Part shown: positions 22,905-30,008 of the stretch, piece after piece | Position numbering within the stretch: position 1 is the stretch's first letter | Layout of the letters: every line of letters begins with the position of its first letter | Assembly (NCBI GenBank): GCA_019420345.1 | Contig: JAHZHI010000018.1 | Span: 1 to 31,014, forward strand | Origin: Peptococcaceae bacterium | GTDB lineage: Bacteria > Bacillota > Peptococcia > Peptococcales > Peptococcaceae | Reading direction: 5' to 3' | Length of the DNA stretch: 31,014 bases | Made by a program: the position numbers and the translations under genes | Notes under the pieces: generated by a model | Database searches by the model: none | Seen by the model: only the letters and a program-made list of their open reading frames with translations | Told to the model about the DNA's origin: nothing

Positions 22905-23531
22905 TCAATATGGCAAAAGCTTATCCAAGGCGTACTGATTGGTGATTTTTTTGATGCCAGCATGCGGACGCGCGATGACCACCGAGCTGTACACCTGCTG
23001 GCCCAGCGCTTCCACCGCCTTCACACCTGCAGCAACTGCTGTCTTGCAGGCGCCAACATCGCCTTCAACGATCGCTGAAATATAACCCGACGCTGTGTTT
23101 TCAAAGCCTGCCAGCGTCACATCTGCTGCCTTGCACATGGCGTCTGCGGCACGAATGCAGTAGATAATGCCAAAGGTTTCTACCAAGCCCAGGGCTGCTG
23201 TTGTGAAAGCGGCGGCGTCCACCGCTTCGCCCTGTGTGTCCACATCATAGATAGAGACCACATCCCCAATCGGATCGATTGGCCGCGGAATGATGTCGGA
23301 TGCGGTGACCTTGCCAATGGCCGATGCTGCCGACACCCCTGCCTTGATCGCCGATTCCACCGCTGCAACGTCCCCTTTGATGAACATGGTGACGAGGGTG
23401 GACCCCACGTTTTCGTAGGAAATCAGCGTTACATCCGCCGCCTTCAGCATCTTGTCACACGCTTCGATCGCCGGCACCATGCCCAGCGTCTCGAGCATGC
23501 CCAGCGCCTGATCTGCGTAATATCTTGCCAC
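22905..23531 (-). CDS. Tandem-domain BMC-T shell protein
   Basis: 208 residues, two BMC domains (about 5-90 and 112-195) joined by a linker with IIPRPIDPIGDVVSIYD. Both have the consensus ALGMLETLGMVPAIEACDKMLKAADV and ALGLVETFGIIYCIRAADAMCKAADV with the following GDVAAVESA and GDVGACKTA. Trimers form a pseudohexamer; such proteins often have a larger or gated pore. It has no CPGKY-type Cys, so unlike the PduT-like protein it is probably not an Fe-S protein. First gene of the operon, 30-40 bases after the predicted transcription start. Start: GTG 23531 lies eight bases after AAAGGGG; a TTG at 23549 and a GTG at 23537 are too close to or upstream of this site. Confidence 0.92.
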   Translation of the reverse strand: MARYYADQALGMLETLGMVPAIEACDKMLKAADVTLISYENVGSTLVTMFIKGDVAAVESAIKAGVSAASAIGKVTASDIIPRPIDPIGDVVSIYDVDTQGEAVDAAAFTTAALGLVETFGIIYCIRAADAMCKAADVTLAGFENTASGYISAIVEGDVGACKTAVAAGVKAVEALGQQVYSSVVIARPHAGIKKITNQYALDKLLPY

Positions 23532-23560
23532 TTTCACAGCCCCTTTCAACTGCCATTTAC

Positions 23561-23607
23561 TTAGGTAAAATTATAGGTAATGACCTAAGAGGAATGTCAA
23601 ACCTCTT
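23561..23607 (-). promoter_or_regulatory. Nested inverted repeats over the cut promoter (operator candidate)
   Basis: Three dyads overlap the promoter. AGGT-N4-ACCT (23575-23586) is inside the spacer. TTAGGT (23561-23566) with ACCTAA (23583-23588) brackets the -10. AAGAGG (23588-23593) with CCTCTT (23602-23607) brackets the -35. MerR proteins usually bind a dyad within the spacer, so the first is the best candidate for that; the others may serve a second regulator. Confidence 0.55.
23570..23600 (-). promoter_or_regulatory. MerR-type promoter of the cut microcompartment operon
   Basis: On the minus strand a perfect -35 TTGACA (complement of 23595-23600) and a perfect -10 TATAAT (complement of 23570-23575), separated by 19 bp (23576-23594) rather than 17. 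Over-long spacing with consensus hexamers is the hallmark of promoters that MerR-family activators twist into working shape. The MerR-family gene ends about 200 bases upstream. Confidence 0.85.
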
Positions 23608-23759
23608 TGGTGAAAAAAATGACCTCGTGGTCCGTCTTTTATCGTGGGATTTTAACGGTGTTTTCCTCTCTTTTTTCATAATTATCACACAGTTCCACCG
23701 CTTCTCTTGCTGCATTGGAGCGCATGGCTTCAGTTGCTGCCCGAAAAAACGCATTGCAC

Positions 23760-23793
23760 AAAAAAAGAACATTCCCCTTAAGAGGAATGTTCT
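23760..23793 (-). terminator. Terminator of the merR-like gene
   Basis: AGAACATTCC (23766-23775) and GGAATGTTCT (23784-23793), a perfect 10-bp stem with an 8-base loop. On the minus strand a T-run (complement of the A-run 23760-23766) follows. It separates the regulator transcript from the cut promoter. Its right arm shares TAAGAGGAATGT (23779-23790) with the operator region (23586-23597). Confidence 0.88.
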
Positions 23794-23802
23794 ACAAACG
23801 AT

Positions 23803-24708
23803 TCATGATTTTTCAATATCGATCAAAATTTCCAGCACGAAATCTTCCTGCCGCTGCGTCGTCCAATAATCGGTCACATGCCGCTCGATAGAGGCGGCGC
23901 CGCACTTGTAGCCATGCGCCGCTGCCCAGTCGTGGATTTTTTGGTAGGTTGCGTTGACGGTGTCGTGGGCGCCGATGTGATACGCCGCCAGCATCATTTT
24001 CCCGCCAAAGGTCGCTGTTTTCTCGGCGTCAATCTCACGCACTCCTTTTTGGAAAATACATGCCTTTGTGGGACTGCCAGCCATTTTCTCGCGATGATCC
24101 GGGAAATAGAGATAAACCGCACCCGTCACCTCGTGGCCAATGGACTCCAAATAATTGGTCCAGTCAATGTTGATGATCGCATCCATGTAGTGATGATCAA
24201 AATCCTGCACCATATAGCATGCTGTGATCGGTTCAACATATTTCACGGACACCTCAACAACGTTGTTCTCAATGACGCCTTCTGCTTCCCGAATCAGATT
24301 GTACCAATCGTTGACCGATGTGTAGGCAATCTGAATCTCTTCGCGCATTTTTTTCAGCTCATCGATCTTATCTCTCAGCTTTCTGGCGTGAAACTCGTAG
24401 CGGTTGCTGCTCATGAGATTTTTCATTTCTTCCAGCTTGAAGCCCATTTGCTTGTAATACTTAATGACCGGTACAAAAAGCAGGGTTTCCCGGCTGTAAT
24501 AACGGTAATTGTTCTCCGCTGAAATATAGTCTGGCGAAATGATTGCGATCTTATCATAAAAGCGCAGCGCCTTTTTTGACACATTGCAAATTTTGCTTAC
24601 TTCACCGATTGAATAAAGTTTTTCTTCCGGCTCAGCAGACTGATCCTGCAGGCAGGGTTCAGGCGCCGTTTGCGGCGGCGCGCCGTCTAAACGTTCAACA
24701 TCTGCCAT
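23803..24708 (-). CDS. MerR-family regulator with GyrI-like effector domain, probable activator of the cut operon
   Basis: 301 residues. After an unusual 28-residue Pro/Glu-rich N-terminal tail comes the MerR helix-turn-helix (KLYSIGEVSKICNVSKKALRFYDKI, residues 30-54; NNYRYYSRETL wing), a coiled-coil dimerisation helix (about 100-140, KLRDKIDELKKMREEIQ), and a C-terminal effector-binding domain of the GyrI/BmrR kind (about 150-301). Such domains bind small, often cationic or aromatic ligands, so choline or another quaternary amine is a reasonable inducer here (inference). Aromatic and acidic residues that could form such a pocket (YMVQDFDHHYMD, DWTNYLE, EDFVLEILID) are present. AAAGGAA precedes the ATG. 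It lies directly upstream of the cut promoter, whose 19-bp spacer suits this family. Confidence 0.88.
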   Translation of the reverse strand: MADVERLDGAPPQTAPEPCLQDQSAEPEEKLYSIGEVSKICNVSKKALRFYDKIAIISPDYISAENNYRYYSRETLLFVPVIKYYKQMGFKLEEMKNLMSSNRYEFHARKLRDKIDELKKMREEIQIAYTSVNDWYNLIREAEGVIENNVVEVSVKYVEPITACYMVQDFDHHYMDAIINIDWTNYLESIGHEVTGAVYLYFPDHREKMAGSPTKACIFQKGVREIDAEKTATFGGKMMLAAYHIGAHDTVNATYQKIHDWAAAHGYKCGAASIERHVTDYWTTQRQEDFVLEILIDIEKS

Positions 24709-24724
24709 ACTGACGTTCCTTTCT

Positions 24725-24739
24725 ATGCGATGTTCGCAT
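24725..24739 (-). promoter_or_regulatory. Short perfect dyad upstream of the merR-like gene
   Basis: ATGCGA-TGT-TCGCAT (24725-24739), without a T tail, lies 16 bases before the MerR start codon. It could be an autoregulatory site or an RNA hairpin affecting the ribosome site. Three copies of GCATAG occur on the minus strand in this 118-base gap. No convincing promoter was found here. Confidence 0.3.
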
Positions 24740-24826
24740 CAGTGGGGAGTGGGCGTTTCATTTTCTATGCATGTTGGCAAACAGCGTCTCCTATGCAGCC
24801 GCATACGCCGCTAAAAACAACTTCTG

Positions 24827-25090
24827 TCAGCCAATGTATTTACGAATGGTAGCACGGCTTTTCGCATTGGCGCTGTAGTACACGCGCAGTTCGCCGTTAT
24901 CATCAAGGTCACAGCCATCTTCTTCGATGAGGCCGTTCTTCTCTGCCGTCATCAAGGCCTCAATGACAGCATCCTTGCGCAGCCCTCGGAAATGGCCATA
25001 CTGCAGCTTCAGTGCAGCAATGACATCATCGGCGCAGGCACGTTCAACGTCTGTGAAATAAAGCAGGATGGCGTAGTTCAATGGTTTCAT
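24827..25090 (-). CDS. 87-residue winged-helix-like protein coupled to a DMT transporter
   Basis: A small acidic-to-neutral protein (MKPLNYAILLYFTDVERACADDVIAAL ... FRGLRKDAVIEALMTAEKNGLIEEDGCDLDDNGELRVYYSANAKSRATIRKYIG). The order helix, helix, helix followed by a hairpin (LIEEDGCDLDDNGELRVYYS) resembles a compact winged helix, so DNA binding is possible; I do not recognise a named family. The ATG is inside the stop codon of the transporter gene (ATGA overlap) with GGGAGG ten bases upstream, so the two are made together. This suggests a regulator or accessory subunit of the transporter. It is followed by a 118-base gap and the MerR-family gene. Confidence 0.75.
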   Translation of the reverse strand: MKPLNYAILLYFTDVERACADDVIAALKLQYGHFRGLRKDAVIEALMTAEKNGLIEEDGCDLDDNGELRVYYSANAKSRATIRKYIG

Positions 25091-26181
25091 CGTTGAGACC
25101 TCCCTTTCTTTATGAAATCCAGCGGATTCACAGCGATAATGAAAATCCCAATGACCATGACAACCGCTGCCACCCAGCCAATCGGCGGAATGGCCCAGCC
25201 ATCCTGACCGCACACCAAGCCCAGCACGATCCAGCAGAAGAACGGTCCCCAGAAAGAGAACGCCCCATTGCAGGCCATGCCCAAGGCTGCGCCGCACATG
25301 CTGTTGCCCTTGTACCAAAGGCTGTAGGCATACATGGCAAAGAAGCCACTGATCACAAAAAAGATGATGGAGCTGCCATCGCTGTACGCCTGTCCCAGGA
25401 GCTGCCAAGAAAAACCTGCGTTTTCACCAGCCACCAGCGCAAAAATCGGCAGCAGAATGATCATATTGGACAAGCCCGAAGTCAGCTGACGAATCGTGAT
25501 GCCAATCTGGTAATCAATCATTGATGTGCCATAACCGGCGATGCAGCCTTCCAGCCCCCAGCCCAAAGCCGAAGCCAGCCCCAGCAAAAGGCCCAGTGCC
25601 ATGCCTGGGGCTGCATCGCCGCCAAGGCTTGAGCTGGCGATCATGAAGCTGGCCAAAAAGCAGATGGCAATGCCGAGCACCATGCGCGGTGTCAGCGGCT
25701 GCTTAAAGAAAATGCGCGCCAGCACAGCACCAAAAGCCGGACACAATGCTGAGATTGGAATGACAATCGAACCCGCCTGCTGCAGTGCAATGACATAGCA
25801 GGAGCTGGCAATGGGACCGCCAACCAATGCCGCGCAAATCATGATCACGCCTGGTTTGCTCTTCAAGGTGCGAAAGAAATCGCCAAGCTTCCCCTTAAGG
25901 GCAGCCGTTAAGAGACACCATAGAGCACTCATGGTGTCATTGATGGCGCTGCCCATGGCACTGAGCAGATAAGTGACAACAAACACGGAAAGCACGGTTG
26001 TTGCCGGGTCCATCCACGTTGCCCAGATGCCGGACGCCATGCCCAGCGTCATAAACGCCGAATAAAGCCCATAACACATGCCGGATAAAATGGCAACAAT
26101 CAGGCCCTTGCGGAAGAATCGTTTATCCAGCTGGGCCTTCAGCTGAATGGCGCGACGCCGCGATTCATTGGAAACATTCAT
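25087..26181 (-). CDS. DMT/EamA-superfamily membrane transporter, about 10 helices
   Basis: 364 residues. A basic cytoplasmic N-terminus (about 25 residues) precedes roughly ten hydrophobic helices, e.g. GLIVAILSGMCYGLYSAFM, TVLSVFVVTYLLSAMG, VIMICAALVGGPIASSCYVI, IVIPISALCPAFGAVLARIFF, GIAICFLASFMIASSS, MALGLLLGLASALGWGLEG, and a last helix before a short basic tail. The EamA-like repeat pair is visible (first half ending near residue 190). Family members move small metabolites, amines or sugars. Next to a choline operon and its regulator, choline uptake or export of trimethylamine or another amine is an attractive but unproven role. AAAGGAT precedes the ATG. A terminator lies just upstream (26205-26239), so its transcript may start separately. 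Confidence 0.82.
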   Translation of the reverse strand: MNVSNESRRRAIQLKAQLDKRFFRKGLIVAILSGMCYGLYSAFMTLGMASGIWATWMDPATTVLSVFVVTYLLSAMGSAINDTMSALWCLLTAALKGKLGDFFRTLKSKPGVIMICAALVGGPIASSCYVIALQQAGSIVIPISALCPAFGAVLARIFFKQPLTPRMVLGIAICFLASFMIASSSLGGDAAPGMALGLLLGLASALGWGLEGCIAGYGTSMIDYQIGITIRQLTSGLSNMIILLPIFALVAGENAGFSWQLLGQAYSDGSSIIFFVISGFFAMYAYSLWYKGNSMCGAALGMACNGAFSFWGPFFCWIVLGLVCGQDGWAIPPIGWVAAVVMVIGIFIIAVNPLDFIKKGRSQR

Positions 26182-26204
26182 GAAAAATCATCCTTTGTTT
26201 GATT

Positions 26205-26239
26205 GAAAAGAAGCAGACCAACAAACGCTGGTCTGCTTC
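26205..26239 (-). terminator. Terminator of the phosphodiesterase gene
   Basis: GAAGCAGACCA (26210-26220) and TGGTCTGCTTC (26229-26239) form a perfect 11-bp stem with an 8-base loop. On the minus strand CTTTTC follows. It lies between the phosphodiesterase stop codon and the DMT transporter start, dividing the right module from the cut-associated genes. Confidence 0.82.
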
Positions 26240-26260
26240 CTGAGATTAAGGGGTGTGAAA

Positions 26261-28309
26261 TTAGAATTCTTCGTCGAAGATCTGATAAACTGGTGCACCT
26301 TCGCATTGTGCAGGGAAACGAGTGCCAAGCAAACCAGCAATGGTTGGGGTAACGTCAACCTGACGAATGGTACGTGGAGTGGTGAAACCAGTCTTAACAC
26401 CAGAACCAGCTGCAATGAACAGTGGGGATACGGAGGTGTTGAAGTAGCCTTCGGAGGTGGACAAGCTGTCACCATGGAGACGGTTGAAACCTTCTTCGAT
26501 GGAGAAGAAGATATCACCGCATTCAGGACCGTTGACACCGAGAAGCACGCCATCTTTGTTGCGCAGGCAGATGCCGATCACGCGGCGGCCGGTGGCTGGG
26601 TCACGATAATTGTACAGGTCGTTGATGATCTGTTCTTCCAGTGCATACTTGTCTTCTGGATCAACGATGCCGTATTTGTCGCGGCCTTTGAGGTTGATGT
26701 AGATATAGTTGGAACGAATCTGTACGGCACGGGTCTTTTCCCAATCCACTTCGGTGGTGTCGTTGCCGTTTTCGTCTTTCTTCATGACAGTGTAGCCAAG
26801 CTGTTCCATGACAGGAACGTTGAGGCCGCCGTATTCACCGATCAGCGGTGGAACGTTTTCGCCAACGATGAGGCCGTGGTCGGAAACGATGAGAACGGTC
26901 CAATCTTCGTCGAGATAATGCAGGAACTTGCCAAGGTAGTCGTCGGTCTGACGATACATGTCAACGATCAGTTCCTGATATTCTTTTTCATCAGTGTGTG
27001 CCCATGGTTCCAAGGTGTGGCCAAGGTGCCAGATCTGATGACCCGCGCAGTCAACGTTGTGCAGATGGCTGAAGATGACATCATAGCCAGCGTTGTCAGC
27101 GAGGTATTCGAGGCATTCTGCCTGCCAGTCACAGTAGTTGTCCCAGGAAGGAATGAAAACGTCACGTACGAGGTCGGCTTCTTCACCACCGATGAGGGAT
27201 ACTGGAGGCACTGGCCCAACATGTTCAACGATGTCTTTGTACACATCTTTGGTGTGCCAGAGCATGTCATTGGTGGTATCCAATGCGTTGGAGATCCACA
27301 TGCGGATCATGGAACCATCTGCATTCAGTTCAAGGATCTTGTAGCAGCGGTTGGCTGGCTTGGTTTCTTCTTTCTTAGTAACATCGTCAATAGCGGTAAC
27401 GATGGTGCCGTCGCCAGGAACCACAACGATTGGTTCAGCAGCGCGTTTGTTCTTATAGATGGCTACGCGGTCGTATTCGCCAGCTTCATTCTTGAGCAAA
27501 AGTGCTGGACGGCGGGTGAAACCGCTGGAAGTAAGGATGGTGAATTCCTTTGCACCTTCTGGCGCATTGGTCCAGCCTTCAGCATCTTTCAATGGGGAAT
27601 TGATGATATCATAAGCAACTTTTGCACCGATCATCATTTCAGTGTCTTCAAGGCTCATAACAGGGGTGCGAATTTCGCCGCCTTTGCGGGCTTCATCGCC
27701 CCACCAGAGTTCCATCATTTCATCGTCATTGTCGCCAACAACCATGTCGTCAATGTCGGTCATGATGCAGCCAACACCAGCTGGCTTTTCAACACGTGGT
27801 GCGTATTGTACTTCTTCAATATCAGGGGTTGCAACGATGATCTTTTCCCAGTCCATCTGAGCAACACCCATGTTCACAGAACCTGGCTGCGTACCATCAA
27901 CGACAGAGAGCAATGGGCTGTCACTGGATGGTGGCCAGCTGGAACCTGGCCAGTGCCATACGAGGGTCTTCAAACCAGCTTCGGTGGTAACATTCCACAT
28001 CTGTTCTGCTTCGCAGTTGCGGCTGTCCATGTTGTAAACAACAGCATCGAGGCTTTCTGGGGACTGGCGCCAGTAGCAGGTGATGCCATGTGTGCCAGGA
28101 TATGCGCCAGTTGCCAGCGTGGTCCAGCATGGAGGGGTAATCGTAGGAATTGCACCCAGCAAATGCAGGTCTTCACGGCAAGCACCGCGATCAACGAATT
28201 TCTTCACGTTAGGCATTTTGCCTTCGTCCATGAGATGTTTGGTGATACGGGCGTCCATCCCGTCAACACCGAGAACCATCAGTTTTTTGGTCATTGCTTG
28301 TCTAGCCAT
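26261..28309 (-). CDS. Alkaline-phosphatase-superfamily phosphodiesterase/pyrophosphatase (NPP-like), cytoplasmic
   Basis: 682 residues, no signal peptide. The two-metal active site of the family is traceable: Asp16 in VLGVDGMDAR, nucleophile Thr58 in PTITPPCWTTLATG followed by AYPGTHGI, the Asp/His pair in HNVDCAGHQIWH, the Asp/His pair in LIVSDHGLIVGE, and a late His in FNRLHGDSLS. NPP-type enzymes hydrolyse phosphodiesters or pyrophosphates; some relatives act on phosphonates, sulfate esters or glycerophosphocholine. The substrate cannot be read here. An insert of about 250 residues between Thr58 and the second metal motif may define it. Codons look strongly biased to GGT, GTT, GCA and CGT compared with neighbours, suggesting high expression. 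AAGGAGG precedes the ATG. It follows the DASS transporter gene by 74 bases and ends at a terminator. Confidence 0.85.
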   Translation of the reverse strand: MARQAMTKKLMVLGVDGMDARITKHLMDEGKMPNVKKFVDRGACREDLHLLGAIPTITPPCWTTLATGAYPGTHGITCYWRQSPESLDAVVYNMDSRNCEAEQMWNVTTEAGLKTLVWHWPGSSWPPSSDSPLLSVVDGTQPGSVNMGVAQMDWEKIIVATPDIEEVQYAPRVEKPAGVGCIMTDIDDMVVGDNDDEMMELWWGDEARKGGEIRTPVMSLEDTEMMIGAKVAYDIINSPLKDAEGWTNAPEGAKEFTILTSSGFTRRPALLLKNEAGEYDRVAIYKNKRAAEPIVVVPGDGTIVTAIDDVTKKEETKPANRCYKILELNADGSMIRMWISNALDTTNDMLWHTKDVYKDIVEHVGPVPPVSLIGGEEADLVRDVFIPSWDNYCDWQAECLEYLADNAGYDVIFSHLHNVDCAGHQIWHLGHTLEPWAHTDEKEYQELIVDMYRQTDDYLGKFLHYLDEDWTVLIVSDHGLIVGENVPPLIGEYGGLNVPVMEQLGYTVMKKDENGNDTTEVDWEKTRAVQIRSNYIYINLKGRDKYGIVDPEDKYALEEQIINDLYNYRDPATGRRVIGICLRNKDGVLLGVNGPECGDIFFSIEEGFNRLHGDSLSTSEGYFNTSVSPLFIAAGSGVKTGFTTPRTIRQVDVTPTIAGLLGTRFPAQCEGAPVYQIFDEEF

Positions 28310-28383
28310 GTTAAAATTCCTCCTTAAATTTATACGGCTAAAATCAACGATTTATAAAATGGAAAGGATGATAAGAGAATCGA

Positions 28384-29790
28384 TTATAAAACACCAACAA
28401 AGTGCCACCAAGGAATCATTACAACGGCAAGCACAATCGTTGCCAGCACCATCTTGAGACCAAGGATTTTCATAAAGTCTTTAAGCGCGATGAGCCCGAA
28501 TGCATAGAAGATCATGTAGGTCAGATATTCATAAGGCAAAAGCACTTGATCGGCGCCCAAGAACAAACTGTACATCGCACCCACAGGATTGAGTCCCAGA
28601 CCAGCTGCGATCTGAGCAATTGGTTCGGAGAAGCCAGCCAAAATAGCCAGCGGGGTGAGTAAGAAATTGAGAACTGCTGCCACTGCATAAATAGCAACCA
28701 TGACAAGGCCGGAGTTCAGTGGTTCGAGCATTGGTACGAGCAACTGTGCCACCAGTTCACCGATGCCCAAGTAACTGGAAACAGTCCCGATGGAAAGGCA
28801 GGCGATGCAGAAGAACACCATGCTCCAGTCGACACCTTTGACATCTTCTTCCGTGGCAATCTTAATGCCAGGGAAGAACATCAGCCAAGGCAGAACAATG
28901 AAGCCCCAGTCCAAAGCGATGCCGTGAATATTACCGGTCATCATGAAAACGATGAGCAGCACGGTGAGCACTGCACCGATTTTTTCATCGCGGGTCATCT
29001 TACCTAGTTTCTTATATTCTTCCTTGAAATATTCTACACCAGGAAGTTTGTGCTTTGGCTTAAAAATCTTTGGCAAAAGCCAGATAAATACCAGGCAGAA
29101 AATCAGATAAGGCAAGTTCTGCCAGAAAAATTCTATCCATGTAGCGCCATAAGGTTCTGCACCTTCTGGCAATGTCTGGTTGGCCGCATTCCAGAGTAAG
29201 TTCATAAAGTATGGAGAATAAATGAACATGCAGGAAGCTCCGGCAGAAAGGGCGCCGACCAGCATGATGATTGCTGAATCAATCGACTTGCCAAGATCAA
29301 AGCCCATGCAAAGCCCAAAAGTAAAAGCGGCCATCATAACCCAGGCGTTACCACCGGTAACTGTATTTAAGATACAACCGACGATAAACACACTGTATAA
29401 TAATCCATAATAACTGCCGCGCACTTTAATAAAGCACCAGTACGCCATACGTTTCAAAAGACCGATACGATTGAGCACCATGGCAATCATATAACCGCCG
29501 ATAACGACCAAAGGCATCGTCTGCAGCCAAGCCGAATAGGCCACATCCATCGGTACCAGCCCTGTCACCATATAGCCGATTGGGAAAAGCATCGACACAG
29601 CCATCAAATGGACCTGTTCGAAAGCAACCATAAGAATGCCTGCAATGGTAACAACCAGAAACATTTTTACATTATAAGTATAAGTCTCCGTTTCCGGAAT
29701 GAGGAACAGAATCAGTGGAATCGCAATATTAATCGCCCACTTGATCAATGCCCCCTTATTCACATTGACTGTCTTGGTAGACAAATTCAT
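28384..29790 (-). CDS. SLC13/DASS-family anion:sodium symporter
   Basis: 468 residues with about 11-12 membrane segments in two repeats (e.g. MFLVVTIAGILMVAFEQV, VVIGGYMIAMVLNRIGLLKRM, GCILNTVTGGNAWVMMAAFTFGLCMGF; then VAIYAVAAVLNFLLTPLAILAGFSEPIAQIAAGLGLNP and AFGLIALKDFMKILGLKMV). The signature NTVTGGNAW in the first half and LLTPLAILAGFSEP in the second occupy the positions of the SNT/SNV-like sodium- and carboxylate-binding loops, though the sequence deviates. Family members import dicarboxylates, sulfate or related anions with Na+. Paired with the cytoplasmic phosphodiesterase, it may import an anionic phospho- or sulfo-ester or a carboxylate (inference). Start supported by AGAGGTG. Divergent from a LysR gene with a shared 218-base regulatory gap. 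Confidence 0.87.
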   Translation of the reverse strand: MNLSTKTVNVNKGALIKWAINIAIPLILFLIPETETYTYNVKMFLVVTIAGILMVAFEQVHLMAVSMLFPIGYMVTGLVPMDVAYSAWLQTMPLVVIGGYMIAMVLNRIGLLKRMAYWCFIKVRGSYYGLLYSVFIVGCILNTVTGGNAWVMMAAFTFGLCMGFDLGKSIDSAIIMLVGALSAGASCMFIYSPYFMNLLWNAANQTLPEGAEPYGATWIEFFWQNLPYLIFCLVFIWLLPKIFKPKHKLPGVEYFKEEYKKLGKMTRDEKIGAVLTVLLIVFMMTGNIHGIALDWGFIVLPWLMFFPGIKIATEEDVKGVDWSMVFFCIACLSIGTVSSYLGIGELVAQLLVPMLEPLNSGLVMVAIYAVAAVLNFLLTPLAILAGFSEPIAQIAAGLGLNPVGAMYSLFLGADQVLLPYEYLTYMIFYAFGLIALKDFMKILGLKMVLATIVLAVVMIPWWHFVGVL

Positions 29791-29832
29791 TCACCTCTAT
29801 CTGTTTGATCCGCAATGCTTGTTTGTCCGAAT

Positions 29833-29849
29833 ACGATAGGCCTTATCGT
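29833..29849. promoter_or_regulatory. LysR-type operator candidate in the divergent gap
   Basis: A perfect dyad ACGATA-N5-TATCGT (29833-29849), LysR-box-like in size, located right after the predicted start of the DASS transcript. At that position binding would more likely repress or modulate than activate transcription. Confidence 0.45.
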
Positions 29850-29856
29850 TATTTTT

Positions 29857-29885
29857 ATTATAAGGATAATGTGAATTTATGAACA
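29857..29885 (-). promoter_or_regulatory. Promoter of the DASS transporter/phosphodiesterase operon
   Basis: On the minus strand a perfect -10 TATAAT (complement of 29857-29862), 17-bp spacer, and a poor -35 TGTTCA (complement of 29880-29885). A weak -35 is what one expects of a promoter helped by an activator such as the divergent LysR protein. Confidence 0.5.
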
Positions 29886-29921
29886 TAAGCAAAAGTCGAT
29901 ACCAGATATATCAAAATCTTT

Positions 29922-29949
29922 TTGCAATCTCTGCGCTTTGTGTCATAAT
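29922..29949 (+). promoter_or_regulatory. Promoter of the LysR-family gene
   Basis: TTGCAA (29922-29927), 16-bp spacer, CATAAT (29944-29949), about 60 bases before the LysR start codon. Both hexamers are near consensus. Confidence 0.5.
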
Positions 29950-30008
29950 AGAAATCATAGTAACAACCTCTATATGCTATTGTTTACGCTCTGAAAGGAA
30001 GCATTCCT

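Noticed and set aside
26255..28327. A 690-codon open frame on the + strand opposite the phosphodiesterase gene
   Set aside because: It mirrors the coding strand of a gene with strong codon bias, has no ribosome site or recognisable domain, and the minus-strand product has an intact family active site.
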